Below are positions 9,047 to 17,965 of a DNA stretch of 64,000 nucleotides, piece after piece. The notes beneath the pieces are model-generated. The model was not told the origin of the DNA. It was given only the letters and a program-made list of their open reading frames with translations, and did no database searches. Origin of the DNA: Kovacikia minuta CCNUW1 (GTDB lineage Bacteria > Cyanobacteriota > Cyanobacteriia > Leptolyngbyales > Leptolyngbyaceae); contig NZ_CP083582.1 of NCBI RefSeq assembly GCF_020091585.1, forward strand, positions 6,830,536 to 6,894,535, written 5' to 3'. Position 1 is the first letter of the stretch; each line of letters opens with the position of its first letter. The translations under genes were made by a program, and so were the position numbers.

Positions 9047-9403
9047 GAGGGTGTTTGAAAAGTCCTACTGTCGGTAGCAAAGATGCGATCCCCCTAAGTC
9101 CCCCTTAATCAGGGGGGCTTTAAGCCTGTTTCCCCCTTTTTAAGCTACCGTGTACACACAAGTCGGAAATCTGTGAACACAAGTCCTGAAACCCTTGCTC
9201 TGCCTCAACTTTGGAAATTGGCTGAAATCTCAATAATCTCGGCTTATTGAGAACCGGCAACGAGAAATCAAGGTTGTGGAGGATCAGGTTTTCGGAAAAC
9301 GAATCAGCGATCGACTTGTGTGTACACCGTAGCCTTTTTAAGGGGGGTTAGGGGGGATCTCTGAGTGTTGCATCTTACAGTCCATACCTTTTCAAGCATC
9401 CTC
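9047..9403. mobile_element. 159-bp miniature element (IS5-like ends), copy A, interrupted by a 190-bp element
   Basis: The outer element has imperfect terminal inverted repeats GAGGGTGTTTGAAAAG and GAGGATGCTTGAAAAG and is flanked by TTA on both sides (9044-9046 and 9404-9406), a likely 3-bp target duplication. After removing the inner 190-bp insertion and its 8-bp duplication the element is exactly 159 bp, the same as the copy at 57149-58999. It has no coding capacity. The core contains the C5CTTAATCAG5-type palindromes that serve as insertion targets. The end sequence and TTA duplication suggest mobilisation by an IS5-family transposase; that is inference. Confidence 0.85.
9144..9333. mobile_element. 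190-bp miniature element with IS50-like ends, copy 1
   Basis: Terminal inverted repeats GCTACCGTGTACACACAAG and GCTACGGTGTACACACAAG (one mismatch) bound a non-coding 190-bp unit. It is flanked by the perfect 8-bp direct repeat CTTTTTAA (9136-9143 and 9334-9341). It is identical base for base to the unit at 57214-57403. Its ends match those of the complete insertion sequence at 57446-58930, so that transposase can be expected to move it in trans. It sits inside a 159-bp outer element. Confidence 0.93.
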
Positions 9404-9546
9404 TTAGACTGGTGACTCTAGATGAGGGATTTGGGGATATCCAATTCCTCCCTCCACCCCCGTTCTGATAAAAAACTCCCATTCCTACATTGTTTGTCTA
9501 GCTAAGAAGGTATAGTGAGCTTAGATAACGTGTTAAGTGTCCCTCG

Positions 9547-11565
9547 ATGAGCAACCCCACTTCCGTTCTGGAAGATCTGCTGCGAGAACTGCCCGACCTG
9601 AGAACCCAAATTTACTTCAAGTCTTCCCTAACTGCCCTTTCCCATGCGATGGAAGACCAGGTCTTGGCTGGGGTCAACACGTCGCTAGTCATCGCCAGCT
9701 TTCAACGAGAACGCTTTTATCGCCAAGAAGCCCATCGCTATCTGCGCATTTCAGAACGGGCAGAGCAGGTTTATGTTCTCGCTGCTCCAGAAACAGATTT
9801 TGCCAATCGCTCCAGCCAATATGAGACGGTTGCATTTGAGCCGAGAGACACCCTGGCGCAGGAGTGGCATCTTGTTGTCGTTGGACCTCGTTATGCTGCC
9901 TGTCTCATCTGTAAGGAGCGGCAAACCTCCACAGGTGAGTCTGCAACACCTCTGGCAACAGATCAGGCACGGCGATTTGAGGGAGTCTGGACCTTCGATC
10001 GGCGCACCGTTTGCAAAGCGGCAGAACTCTTACTTGATCGAATTCTGGTCTACCGTCCAGAGTTGAAGCATAAGATTACTCACGCGAAGGCAGGGCTTTC
10101 GACCGAGGTTCGCACCGGGTTCAACAACCTCGATCCGGAACCTTTTGCAGAACGATTGGTTACCTACCTGCAAGCGGGACAATATAAGTTGCTCAAGGCA
10201 TATCGATCGATCGCCGCCCAGGAGCGCAAGGAACGTCTGGTCAACTCAATTACCGCTGCCATTCGCCGCTCCCTGAATCCCGATGAAATTTTTAAGGTTG
10301 CTGTGCAGGAATTGGGGCAGGCATTGCGAGTCTGTCGGTGTTTGATCTATCGCTGCAAGGAAACAGACACCAGTGTCACGATTCAACATGAATATTTAGG
10401 GGCAGCGGTTGATTCCCTCGTGGGACAGGAGTGGCCCTTACAACATAACCCCCTATTTCAAGAAGTTTTGCAACGGCAAGAACGGGTATATGTGGATGAT
10501 ACCCATGCCGATCCCTGGCTCCTGGAGAACAATCAACAGATTTCAGCACAGCGTCTCCGGAGTAGTTCTGCGGGGATATCGCTGGTTCAGCACTGGCAAA
10601 TTCAATCCTGGTTAATGGTTCCCGTTATTCACCAAAGCCGATTGCTGGGCATTGTGGAATTGCACAATTGCCGGGCAACCCTGCACGAGTGGACAGATGC
10701 CGAACTAGATTTGGTGGAAGCGATCGCTACCCAGGTTGGGGTAGCCCTGATCCAGGCTGAAGCCTACGCCAACCTGGAAGACTTAAACCAGCAACTCGAA
10801 GCCCTCGATCGAACCCGTGCCAACCTGATCGCCATTACAGGACACGAACTACGAACGCCCCTCTCCACAATTCAGGTGTGTCTGGAAAGCCTTGCAAGCG
10901 AACCCGACATGCCAACTGAATTACGCCAGGTGATGCTCAACACCGCTTTGTCCGATGGCGAACGGATGCGGAAGCTAATCCAGGACTTTTTAACCCTGTC
11001 AGAACTAGAAAGTGGACGGGTCAAGTGGCATCTCGAAGCCCTACCCTTGAAGGAATGTGTTGACCTGGCACTGAGCAGTATGCGCGCCCGCCAACTGCAC
11101 AACGAACTTCCCAAAATCGTCGCCAATGTATCGCCAGACCTACCCCTGGTTCAAACTGATGGGGAGTGGGTGGTTGAAATTCTCTCTAAGCTGTTAGACA
11201 ACGCCTGCAAGTTTACCAATCCAAATGGGCAGGTGACGATTCGAGCCAATCCAAATGGCAACCAAATGCTGGAGGTGACCGTTGCCGATACCGGTCGTGG
11301 GATTGAATCCAAGCGGTTAGAAACCGTATTCGATCGCTTTTACCAGGAAGAAGGCGCTCTCCGCAGAACGACAGGAGGCACGGGGCTGGGGCTGGCGATC
11401 TGCCGCCAAATTGTTACCGGCTTAGGCGGCAGAATTTGGGCAGAATCTGATGGTAAAGATAAGGGCAGCGAGTTTCACTTCACCATCCCGATTTCTCAGA
11501 ACGAGAGCAACAAGCAGCCCGTAACACCGGCAAAAAAGACCAGGAGTCGAGGGGCCAGGGGTTAG
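9547..11565 (+). CDS. Hybrid sensor: DICT - GAF - histidine kinase
   Basis: The 672-aa protein is a cytoplasmic two-component sensor. It has an N-terminal DICT sensory domain (about residues 1-190), a GAF domain (about 225-400), a HisKA domain with the phospho-acceptor His433 in TGHELRTPLS, and a HATPase domain with N box LLDNACKF, G1 DTGRGIE and G2 GTGLGLAI (about 540-660). No transmembrane segment is seen. DICT domains are linked to light- or redox-related signalling in cyanobacteria; the ligand is unknown. No response regulator is adjacent, so it is an orphan kinase. The basic C-terminal tail (KKTRSRGARG) runs into an intergenic purine-rich repeat. Confidence 0.92.
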   Translation: MSNPTSVLEDLLRELPDLRTQIYFKSSLTALSHAMEDQVLAGVNTSLVIASFQRERFYRQEAHRYLRISERAEQVYVLAAPETDFANRSSQYETVAFEPRDTLAQEWHLVVVGPRYAACLICKERQTSTGESATPLATDQARRFEGVWTFDRRTVCKAAELLLDRILVYRPELKHKITHAKAGLSTEVRTGFNNLDPEPFAERLVTYLQAGQYKLLKAYRSIAAQERKERLVNSITAAIRRSLNPDEIFKVAVQELGQALRVCRCLIYRCKETDTSVTIQHEYLGAAVDSLVGQEWPLQHNPLFQEVLQRQERVYVDDTHADPWLLENNQQISAQRLRSSSAGISLVQHWQIQSWLMVPVIHQSRLLGIVELHNCRATLHEWTDAELDLVEAIATQVGVALIQAEAYANLEDLNQQLEALDRTRANLIAITGHELRTPLSTIQVCLESLASEPDMPTELRQVMLNTALSDGERMRKLIQDFLTLSELESGRVKWHLEALPLKECVDLALSSMRARQLHNELPKIVANVSPDLPLVQTDGEWVVEILSKLLDNACKFTNPNGQVTIRANPNGNQMLEVTVADTGRGIESKRLETVFDRFYQEEGALRRTTGGTGLGLAICRQIVTGLGGRIWAESDGKDKGSEFHFTIPISQNESNKQPVTPAKKTRSRGARG

Positions 11566-11999
11566 GGGGGAAGGGAGAAGGGAGAAGGGGAAGGGGGCAA
11601 GGGACAGGGAAAGGAATAAGGGATAAAGGATTAAACAATCCTATTCCCCACCTTCGATCGCTGATTCCTCCCACTTGCTGATTCCTCCCACTTACAGCCA
11701 CTTGCATTTGAATTAACCACACCCCACACCCCACACCCCACACCCCACACCCCCACACCCCCACACCCCCACACCCCCACACCCCTTTTCCAAGACTGGG
11801 GCTTACTGAATCAGAAAACCGCTGTAATTAGCACCCTCCTACCCTTTGCGCTTTAGCCTCAACTCAAACCTCAAACCTTAAAACTCAAAACTTCTACCCT
11901 TCGCCCCCAATTGCTAACAACTGTTACAGATCCAAAAGAACTTCGCTGATGGGCACAGATGGAATGATAGGATTCCCTAAAACGTGAGAGAGAAATCCA
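11566..11999. repeat. Low-complexity intergenic region with CCCCACA heptamers
   Basis: The first 60 bp are a purine run of GGGAGAA/GGGGAA units. From about 11719 to 11785 the strand carries CCCCACA heptamer repeats that grade into CCCCCACA octamers. The 11695-11830 part, flanks included, is homologous to 61351-61446. The psaD promoter should lie in about 11890-11990. Frames across the repeats on either strand are artefacts of the period. Confidence 0.75.
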
Positions 12000-12419
12000 A
12001 TGGCAGAAACGCTTTCTGGACAACCCCCTTTCTTTGGCGGTGGTACAGGTGGACTACTGACCAAAGCCTTTGTTGAAGAAAAATATGCTATCACCTGGAC
12101 TAGCCCCAAGGAGCAAGTTTTCGAACTTCCAACGGGCGGTGCAGCCATCATGCGACAAGGTGAAAACTTGCTTTACCTTGCACGCAAAGAATATGGCATT
12201 GCCCTGGGTGGACAATTGCGGAAATTTAAAATCACAGACTACAAAATCTACCGGGTTTTCCCCAATGGGGACATTGAGTATCTCCATCCCAAGGATGGAG
12301 TCTTCCCTGAGAAGGTAAATCCGGGGCGTGAAGCCGTTAATACGAATGCCCGCAGCATTGGCGAAAATCCAGAACCTGCAAAGCTGAAGTTTAGCGGAAC
12401 AACCACCTATAACGCCTAG
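12000..12419 (+). CDS. psaD: Photosystem I reaction centre subunit II (PsaD)
   Basis: Stromal-side extrinsic subunit of photosystem I that docks ferredoxin and stabilises PsaC. The 139-aa product has the expected length and strongly conserved blocks, such as [37 protein letters not shown] and [21 protein letters not shown]. The basic region near [15 protein letters not shown] is the ferredoxin-contact part in the family. GAGAGAG a few bases before the ATG may serve as a weak Shine-Dalgarno sequence. The gene is monocistronic: heptamer repeats lie upstream and a strong hairpin terminator lies 36 bp downstream. Confidence 0.98.
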   Translation: MAETLSGQPPFFGGGTGGLLTKAFVEEKYAITWTSPKEQVFELPTGGAAIMRQGENLLYLARKEYGIALGGQLRKFKITDYKIYRVFPNGDIEYLHPKDGVFPEKVNPGREAVNTNARSIGENPEPAKLKFSGTTTYNA

Positions 12420-12455
12420 TCTGCATCCTATCCTTTAGGATTTACATCTTCCGCG

Positions 12456-12489
12456 ATCGCCTCAGAAAGTGATTCTGAGGCGATTTTTT
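12456..12489 (+). terminator. Rho-independent terminator of psaD
   Basis: A perfect 12-bp stem (ATCGCCTCAGAA with its complement) closes a 5-base AGTGA loop and is followed directly by a run of six T. It begins 36 bp after the psaD stop codon. This is the clearest intrinsic terminator in the window and includes part of a HIP1-like GCGATCGC. Confidence 0.9.
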
Positions 12490-12719
12490 GGTTGTAGATT
12501 GTAGAGGGTATCAGGTGTGATACCAATGTGAATTCAAAACGTGACCGATCGGGTAGGGGCGTTTGGCCAAACGCCCTTACAGGATGTTGATGGGCCACGA
12601 AGACTATTTAATTGGGTATTAGATGTGAGTTTCCAGTCACCAATTTATCAATTTGACACCTGTCTACTCTTCACTGGCCACTATCCACTGTTCACTGTTC
12701 ACTGCTACTACTCCCCCTG
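12490..12719. other. Intergenic stretch with a short palindrome
   Basis: Between the psaD terminator and the DUF4079 gene there is no coding signal. A hairpin of 14-bp arms with one mismatch (GTAGGGGCGTTTGG / CCAAACGCCCTTAC) lies at 12553-12580. A pyrimidine-rich CACTGTTCACTGTTCACTG repeat of period about 7 precedes the next gene. Confidence 0.6.
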
Positions 12720-13172
12720 ATGCACCTCCCCTCCTTTCTCTGGCTTTGGAAAATAGCTGCCTGGTCAATGGGGTTTGCGATCGTTGCCTATTTATTGCTG
12801 GCAATCTCTGGCAGTTGGATGTTGTTAATTCGTCGGCAGCACCATTCCCACTCTGACGACTACCGCCCCGACTGGTTGCGCCCATTTCACTACCTCACAG
12901 GTGCAGTCATGGCAGGGTTGGTGCTGCTGTTATTGGGAATTGGGATTGTCGGCACCCTGGGGCACTATGGCAGTTTGGGGCACTCGCCCCATTTAATGGC
13001 TGGATTGCTTGTGGTTGACCTGGTGTTCCTATCTGCCTGGAGCGCGACCCAAATTAGCCCTACAAGAACCTGGGCAAGATGGCTCCATCTGGGAACCAAT
13101 CTTGTTTTGTGTATTGCCTTTATTTTTGTCTCTTTCACTGGGTGGAGTGTGGTACAAAAGTACCTCCCCTGA
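12720..13172 (+). CDS. DUF4079 family membrane protein
   Basis: The 150-aa protein has four predicted transmembrane helices, about residues 4-38, 58-80, 92-108 and 124-144. Conserved features are [11 protein letters not shown] and [22 protein letters not shown], typical of DUF4079, a family related to cytochrome b561-like membrane proteins. Histidines HH (41-42), H57 and H123 could in principle bind haem, but that is not shown for the family. It lies 32 bp before upp on the same strand and may be co-transcribed. Confidence 0.85.
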   Translation: MHLPSFLWLWKIAAWSMGFAIVAYLLLAISGSWMLLIRRQHHSHSDDYRPDWLRPFHYLTGAVMAGLVLLLLGIGIVGTLGHYGSLGHSPHLMAGLLVVDLVFLSAWSATQISPTRTWARWLHLGTNLVLCIAFIFVSFTGWSVVQKYLP

Positions 13173-13204
13173 AGATCCCGTTGCATCTACAAAGGAACTC
13201 GTTC

Positions 13205-13840
13205 ATGACTGGCAAGGTTATCGTTATCGACCATCCGCTGATTCAGCACAAACTGACCCTCATGCGTCGGGCTGAAACCAGTACAGCAAAGTTTCGAGCA
13301 CTGATGACCGAAATCAGTATGTTGTTAGCCTATGAGGTAACGCGGGATTTGCCCCTCCGGTTTGATCCCATCAAAACGCCCCTTGCCAGCATGCATGCCC
13401 CTTCCCTGGCTCCTGACAAAAAGCTCGTAATTGTGCCGATTATGCGAGCGGGGCAGGGAATTTTGGATGGCATGCTGCAACTGATGCCTTCTGCCAGGGT
13501 GGGGCATATCGGTTTATATCGTGATCCGACAACGCTGATCCCGATCGAATATTATTTCAAGGTGCCCCATGATATTGAAGAACGGGACATGCTAGTCGTT
13601 GATCCCATGATTGCAACCGGGAATTCTGCTGTGGCGGCAGTGCATCGGTTGAAGGAAACTAATCCTCGATCGATGAAGCTTGTTTGTTTACTGGCAGCAC
13701 CAGAGGGGATCAGTAACTTTCACGAACAACATCCCGATGTTCCGATCTACACAACCGCGATCGATGAAGGATTGGATGAACACGGTTACATCATTCCAGG
13801 CTTGGGAGATGCGGGCGATCGGCTATTTGGAACGAAATAA
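13205..13840 (+). CDS. upp: Uracil phosphoribosyltransferase
   Basis: Converts uracil and PRPP to UMP in pyrimidine salvage. The 211-aa product starts [17 protein letters not shown]; the ATG at 13205 follows AAAGGAA and matches the normal start of the family. The frame is open upstream only by overlap with the DUF4079 gene. The PRPP-binding loop is [10 protein letters not shown], and the uracil-binding C-terminal motif is [16 protein letters not shown]. Full length and intact. The purine genes farther downstream make this part of a nucleobase-handling neighbourhood. Confidence 0.97.
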   Translation: MTGKVIVIDHPLIQHKLTLMRRAETSTAKFRALMTEISMLLAYEVTRDLPLRFDPIKTPLASMHAPSLAPDKKLVIVPIMRAGQGILDGMLQLMPSARVGHIGLYRDPTTLIPIEYYFKVPHDIEERDMLVVDPMIATGNSAVAAVHRLKETNPRSMKLVCLLAAPEGISNFHEQHPDVPIYTTAIDEGLDEHGYIIPGLGDAGDRLFGTK

Positions 13841-13869
13841 GGAAGTCATCTATAGCGATCCTATTTGGA

Positions 13870-13906
13870 TTGTGAGAAAGGATTCCAGTGGAATTCTTTC
13901 TCACAA
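13870..13906 (+). terminator. Hairpin after upp
   Basis: Two 17-base arms starting TTGTGAGAAAG, with one mismatch, flank a 3-base loop 30 bp downstream of upp. It lacks a clear T run, so it may be a terminator or an RNA-stabilising hairpin. The remaining gap to 14176 has no reliable gene. TAGGACCTACGCAAAAC near 13952 resembles the end of an insertion-sequence remnant, but no transposase can be shown. Confidence 0.55.
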
Positions 13907-14176
13907 AGTCTCTCACTCTCACAACTGATTTAGGACTGTTATACATAAATAGGACCTACGCAAAACTTGGAGTTTGTAGCCCAAAACCTCATCCCGTATC
14001 TCATTGACACTTAAACCTCCAGATTGGGCAAAAGGTGCAAGACCTGCTAAAGAGTGCTCTTCTGATCTTTCAAAGTATCTGGGAAAGTAAGCAGATCGGG
14101 TGAATGTATAGATTAGAGGTAAAGTCGAGTTCGTCGTATTCCTTATTCCTAAGTCCAACCCCTACAACAAAATTTT

Positions 14177-14686
14177 ATGGAAACCTATTTGCTGAGAAAA
14201 ATAGCGGCTCAGCCTGTAACTGCCGAATTATTTCAACCCTACGGTCAGGTCATCATGGCTTCAGAGGATGGCAAGCCCTATGGTTCGGAGGATGCCCAGC
14301 TTCAGTTGCAGAATGGCACTCCCCGGTTTTACATCATGCGATTGCGCGATCGCGGGCGCAAATTTCATCGGATCACCCGCCATCTTCGTTGTACCCAGTG
14401 TTTGGGATCGCTAGAAGGAAAGGATTGGTGGATTGGGGTAGCCCCCCCGTCTGAGGCAGCTTTGCCCAACTGGGAAGAGGTCAGAATCTTTCAAATTCCC
14501 GGTAACTGCTTTATTAAATTGGAAGTAGGAACCTGGCATGCGGGTCCCTACTTCCATCACGCCAGTGTTGACTTCTACAATCTTGAGCTAAGCGATACGA
14601 ATATCACCGATCACGATACCTGCAACCTTTTGGAACATTTCGGCGTTGAGTTCGAAATTGTTCAGGAAGCGGAGTTGGTGGAATAG
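14177..14686 (+). CDS. allA: Ureidoglycolate lyase family protein
   Basis: The 169-aa product matches the AllA/ureidoglycolate lyase cupin-like family, which releases urea and glyoxylate in the last step of allantoin breakdown. Visible family features are the N-terminal ELFQPYGQVI, an HRITRHLRCTQCLGSL segment and the metal-site region LEVGTWHAGPYFHHASVDFYNLEL. Length is normal. The guanine deaminase and xanthine dehydrogenase genes 8-15 kb downstream support a role in purine catabolism, though uricase and allantoinase are not in this window. The ATG at 14177 is the only sensible start. Confidence 0.85.
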   Translation: METYLLRKIAAQPVTAELFQPYGQVIMASEDGKPYGSEDAQLQLQNGTPRFYIMRLRDRGRKFHRITRHLRCTQCLGSLEGKDWWIGVAPPSEAALPNWEEVRIFQIPGNCFIKLEVGTWHAGPYFHHASVDFYNLELSDTNITDHDTCNLLEHFGVEFEIVQEAELVE

Positions 14687-14692
14687 GTTTTC

Positions 14693-15061
14693 CTATAGTT
14701 CTGCCAGCTCAACGAGACGAACACCAAAGGTTTCCACATCAGTGGCTCCCATAACTGTGAGGGCAAGCTCAGCCATCTGGTCGAGCAGAGATTGACTTGA
14801 AATTTGCCCCATCAAAATCACGACCCTACCCCGCTGGGTAATGCAGAGTTTATCAATTAAATGGGGCTGAAACTGTTTGCGAAAGGTCTGCTCGACCCGT
14901 TTTGCTAGACCACTGTGGTCATATTCCCCATTTAAGCCAACCCGTTCTGGGGGAATGGTTTTGAAAAAAGAAGGAAAATCAGGTGCGCTATCAGATGCTT
15001 TCGATTGAGCGTGAAAATCCCAACTTCCTTCGAGATTGGTAGAGTACACCAATGAACTCAT
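14693..15061 (-). CDS. Conserved hypothetical protein, BON-like C-terminus
   Basis: The 122-aa protein is not clearly recognised. Residues about 50-118 (VEQTFRKQFQPHLIDKL ... GRVVILMGQISSQSLLDQM) have the alternating alpha/beta pattern of a BON-like domain: helix, strand, strand, helix, strand. The N-terminus is polar and probably unstructured. No signal peptide is seen. It converges on the ureidoglycolate lyase gene with only 6 bp between stops. Coding potential is good, but function is unknown. Confidence 0.65.
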   Translation of the reverse strand: MSSLVYSTNLEGSWDFHAQSKASDSAPDFPSFFKTIPPERVGLNGEYDHSGLAKRVEQTFRKQFQPHLIDKLCITQRGRVVILMGQISSQSLLDQMAELALTVMGATDVETFGVRLVELAEL

Positions 15062-15243
15062 AACTGCCCCCTACTCACGATTTCTTGAGCTAATCGGAGA
15101 TTAAGTAAAATACTAACGTCAATTTATCTTTAGCAAGAATTAAGAACTGTTACCGATGCTACCTGATGATTGCTTTGTAGTAATTCAATGGTTGAATCTT
15201 AAAAGCTCGACCAATTTCTGATCGAGCTTAGTAGAGTGACTGA

Positions 15244-15357
15244 TTAAAGACCGAGCTGGTTCCCGCGACGATATTGAAGATATGCCGCAACAAATAAGCC
15301 AGCAATCGTAATTGGGATTAAGCCAAGCACAATCCCTGAAAGAATCGGTTCTACCAA
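15244..15357 (-). CDS. petG: Cytochrome b6-f complex subunit 5 (PetG)
   Basis: A 37-residue single-helix protein read on the minus strand: [16 protein letters not shown] followed by [20 protein letters not shown]. This is the PetG signature. The protein is needed for assembly or stability of the thylakoid cytochrome b6f complex. The start codon is TTG at 15357, which codes the initiating Met; AAAGGAG lies 7 bases upstream and fixes this start. It is too short for standard gene calling. It is divergent from the cytM-like gene, so photosynthetic electron-transfer genes adjoin here. Confidence 0.95.
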   Translation of the reverse strand: MVEPILSGIVLGLIPITIAGLFVAAYLQYRRGNQLGL

Positions 15358-15683
15358 TTTGAATCTCCTTTTGTCCTTAGCTCAGGTTTTGCAAAATGTA
15401 CTTTTACTCATTTGCTTTTTACTCATAGTACTATACCAGCCTGATAGCGGTTTTAATGTATCAGCGTTAGCCTCAGGAGCAGAAAACGAGGAATAGAACT
15501 GCAACCCTGAGACCGAGGATTTCAGATTGAGCGAGAGATTTTCCTTACATAACTTTGCATTTTCGCAAAGTTATCTGAAGAAGCTCTAAAGTATTATAAG
15601 GATGCGATTCGGGAGACATTAGATTTCCGCTGCGATCGCAACTCCGCTTTTCACTCTTTGCTCTTCACTTTTAGCTGCGAATT
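15358..15683. promoter_or_regulatory. Divergent region between petG and the cytochrome c gene
   Basis: 326 bp with no coding signal. It must contain the petG promoter (minus) and the cytochrome promoter (plus). A HIP1-like GCGATCGC lies near 15633 and an imperfect repeat TTTGCATTTTCGCAAAG near 15550. No promoter boxes could be assigned. Confidence 0.4.
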
Positions 15684-16058
15684 TTGGATAACCAGCTTGC
15701 TACAAAGGACAGTTGGATTTGGCAAACTGCACTGGCAGTTCTGGCTATTTTTGCTGTCGTGATTCTGGTAGTTCTGGGGGTCTATCAATTTCGACTGTCA
15801 GACCCTTACGTGCGGAATGTGCTCTCTCTTAGTGGTAATCCGGTTCAGGGACATGAAATCTTTCAAATGAATTGTGCTGGCTGCCACGGAACCCAAGCCG
15901 ACGGTCGAATTGGTCCCAGCCTTTTAGGAGTTTCCGATCGCAAATCCAAAATCAGTTTGATCCAGCAGGTCATTAGCGGTCAAACCCCACCTATGCCCCA
16001 ATTTCAACCCAATCCTCAGGAAATGGCAGATTTATTGAGTTATTTGGAAAGCCTGTAG
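15684..16058 (+). CDS. cytM: Membrane-anchored c-type cytochrome, CytM-like
   Basis: The 124-aa protein has one N-terminal transmembrane anchor (about residues 13-33, WQTALAVLAIFAVVILVVL) and one class I cytochrome c domain. Haem attachment is CAGCH (about 69-73); the axial Met is in PPMPQF (about 100). This matches cyanobacterial cytochrome cM, a respiratory/photosynthetic carrier associated with stress and dark conditions. The start is TTG at 15684, with no obvious Shine-Dalgarno sequence, so the exact N-terminus is uncertain. It lies opposite petG. Confidence 0.82.
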   Translation: MDNQLATKDSWIWQTALAVLAIFAVVILVVLGVYQFRLSDPYVRNVLSLSGNPVQGHEIFQMNCAGCHGTQADGRIGPSLLGVSDRKSKISLIQQVISGQTPPMPQFQPNPQEMADLLSYLESL

Positions 16059-16516
16059 TTAGGTGATAGGTGTTAGGGGGGAAAGGAAGAAGGGGAAAGG
16101 GAAGGGCGAAAGGGGAAAGAAAGAAGGGGAAAGGGGAAAGAAAGAAGGGGAAAGGGGAAAGAAAGAAGGGGAAAGAAAGAAGGGGAGAGGCATTTCTCCA
16201 GCGATCCTCAGCATGAGAATGATTCTCACAAAAGTGCTCAGTTTTAATAGTTATGAATGGTTGGAACCCACATTCTGCTGTTCATAAATTGAGCGCGCAA
16301 GCTTTCAGAGGCGCTGATTTCAGTACAAATGTTTCAAAATGAGAAATGCTCGCATTTCTCATTCCCCAGCACTTGGCTTCAACCTAAAACTCAAAACTTA
16401 CAACTCTCCTCCCCTTCGCCCTTCGCCTTTTCCCCTTCGCCCTTCACCTTTTCCCCTTCCCCCTTCCTCCCTCACCTTCTCAAAACTCTTAATTCCTAAT
16501 TCTTAATTCTTAATTC
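16059..16516. repeat. Intergenic region with GAAAGAAGGGGAAAGG tandem repeat
   Basis: From about 16078 to 16190 the sequence repeats GAAAGAAGGGGAAAGG-type purine units, and from about 16405 to 16470 the complementary pyrimidine units TTCCCCTTCGCCC appear. The two arrays are roughly complementary and could pair over 200 bp. The plus-strand frame that crosses the first array is an artefact. Nothing else was recognised. Confidence 0.75.
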
Positions 16517-17719
16517 TCAACTCTTAATACTCCCCATCACGCCCTCTACAAGCCAATCCATTTTTTCTAGTTCCGGGTCCTGTTGCTTATAGTCCTTGCC
16601 TGCCGGGATCACAACCTTTCCCGTGTTGTCCTTCAAACCGCCTTTGTAGATGATCAACGAACTGTCTTTCAATTTCGTCTTGGCGGCTTCTGCATCCTGT
16701 TTGGCTTTTTCGCCCACAGCTGGACCGTAGTCTGAGTTCTTAATGTAACCTTCCTTATAGCCACCTCGGACGATGTGGGGAATGCCCCCATCCATCAATG
16801 TTTTGCCACCTTGAACCAGCGAAATGTATTCAGAGTAGATCTTAGACCAATCCCATTCTGCGCCAGTCAAATAGCCTTTGGGGGCTAATTTTGCCTGGTT
16901 CGCGTGATACCCGGTACAGTAAATCCCGCGCTTCTCAGCCGTCTCCATCACAACCTTGGGGCTGTCCACATGGCAGGTGACGACATCAACACCCTGGTCT
17001 GCCATACTGTTTGTGGCTTCCGCTTCTTTGACGGGGAGTGACCAGTCCCCAGTAAACACGACCTGGGTTGTAATCTTCGGATTCACACTTTTTGCCCCCA
17101 GGGTATAAGCGTTAATGTTGCGAAGTACCTGCGGGATCGGTTTGGCGGCAATAAAGCCCAGTTTATTGGTTTTGGTTGTATGTCCTGCAACAATGCCTGA
17201 AACGTATTGGGCTTCATCGATGTAGGCAAAATAGCTGCCTACATTCTTGGGGTGCTTCCCTTCGGTATAGAGACCGCCGCAGTGAAAGAACTGAATATTG
17301 GGATACTTGACTGCCATTTGGAGAATATGGGGGTCAAAGTAACCAAAGGATGTGGGGAAGAGGACGGTTGCGTTATCTTGATCAACCATGCTGCCCATGA
17401 CTTCCTGAACTTCTTTAGTTTCAGGCACCTGCGCTTGCTCGATCGCCTTCACACCGGGTAGTTTGGCAATCACCTGTTCGCCTTCGTAATGAGCCTGGTT
17501 GTACCCATAGTCATCTTTGGGACCAACAAAAATAAATCCCATCACTAGTTCCTTGCCTGCGGGCGCACTAGCCGTGGGACTGCCTGAACTAGCTTCTGGC
17601 TTCTCCGGTGTGGAGGAACACCCCACCCAAAAACGGGAAGTTACGCCAAACGCTCCCGTTGCGAGTAGCCCACGAATCACCTGACGACGGGCAATAAAAA
17701 GGGGACGGTTGCTGCTCAC
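16517..17719 (-). CDS. BMP-family ABC transporter substrate-binding lipoprotein (nucleoside/purine-type)
   Basis: The 400-aa periplasmic binding protein starts at GTG 17719, preceded by AGGAGGAG. An arginine-rich leader (ARRQVIRG) and hydrophobic stretch end in the lipobox WVGC (about residues 31-34), so it is a lipoprotein; the paired arginines leave Tat export possible. The mature part is the BMP/PnrA fold (GFIFVGPKDDYGYNQAH; GSYFAYIDEAQYVSGIVAG; GTGYHANQ-like site). BMP proteins bind nucleosides or purine-like ligands. Permease and ATPase genes are not adjacent. The location near guanine deaminase and xanthine dehydrogenase suggests a purine-related ligand. Confidence 0.88.
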   Translation of the reverse strand: MSSNRPLFIARRQVIRGLLATGAFGVTSRFWVGCSSTPEKPEASSGSPTASAPAGKELVMGFIFVGPKDDYGYNQAHYEGEQVIAKLPGVKAIEQAQVPETKEVQEVMGSMVDQDNATVLFPTSFGYFDPHILQMAVKYPNIQFFHCGGLYTEGKHPKNVGSYFAYIDEAQYVSGIVAGHTTKTNKLGFIAAKPIPQVLRNINAYTLGAKSVNPKITTQVVFTGDWSLPVKEAEATNSMADQGVDVVTCHVDSPKVVMETAEKRGIYCTGYHANQAKLAPKGYLTGAEWDWSKIYSEYISLVQGGKTLMDGGIPHIVRGGYKEGYIKNSDYGPAVGEKAKQDAEAAKTKLKDSSLIIYKGGLKDNTGKVVIPAGKDYKQQDPELEKMDWLVEGVMGSIKS

Positions 17720-17965
17720 GTTCTACTCCTCCTGGAAAGATATAGCGGTTGTGGGATTTAAGGCAGAGGGAGAGGGCCATTTTTCTCCACGTCTGCCCGC
17801 TGCGTTCTGAATCAAACGTTTCACCGAGTTAAAACTGCTGCACGGGTAACCTTGTGGTTCCGTCAGATGGGTTAGATTATGGTCTTCTAATCAACACCGT
17901 GATTGAACCACTGGGTTTTAGTCAGATTTGTTGTTTGGTATACTTTCATACTTTTTGGTTACTTT

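Larger units (their letters stand above)
8903..9546. other. Divergent intergenic region holding a nested repeat
   Basis: This 644-bp gap between dacB (minus) and the histidine kinase (plus) is more than half mobile-element DNA (9044-9406, described separately). The left remainder (8903-9043) should hold the dacB promoter. The right remainder (9407-9546) should hold the kinase promoter; GTATAGTG at about 9509-9516 may be a -10 region, with low confidence. Confidence 0.5.

Noticed and set aside
11480-11782. Minus-strand frame of Gly/Val/Trp/Cys repeats over the CCCCACA array
   Set aside because: It is an artefact of the heptamer array and overlaps the end of the kinase gene.
13079-13204. N-terminal extension of uracil phosphoribosyltransferase
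   Set aside because: The extra 42 residues come from the overlapping DUF4079 gene in another frame; the family start and Shine-Dalgarno sequence are at 13205.
13919-14158. Minus-strand frame beginning near an IS-like end sequence (TAGGACCTACGCAAAAC)
   Set aside because: Some resemblance to insertion-sequence remnants, but no transposase motif could be named, so it was not called.
16063-16287. Lys/Glu/Gly-rich frame across purine repeats
   Set aside because: The translation is only the period of the GAAAGAAGGGG repeat (GERGKKE units); no gene features.
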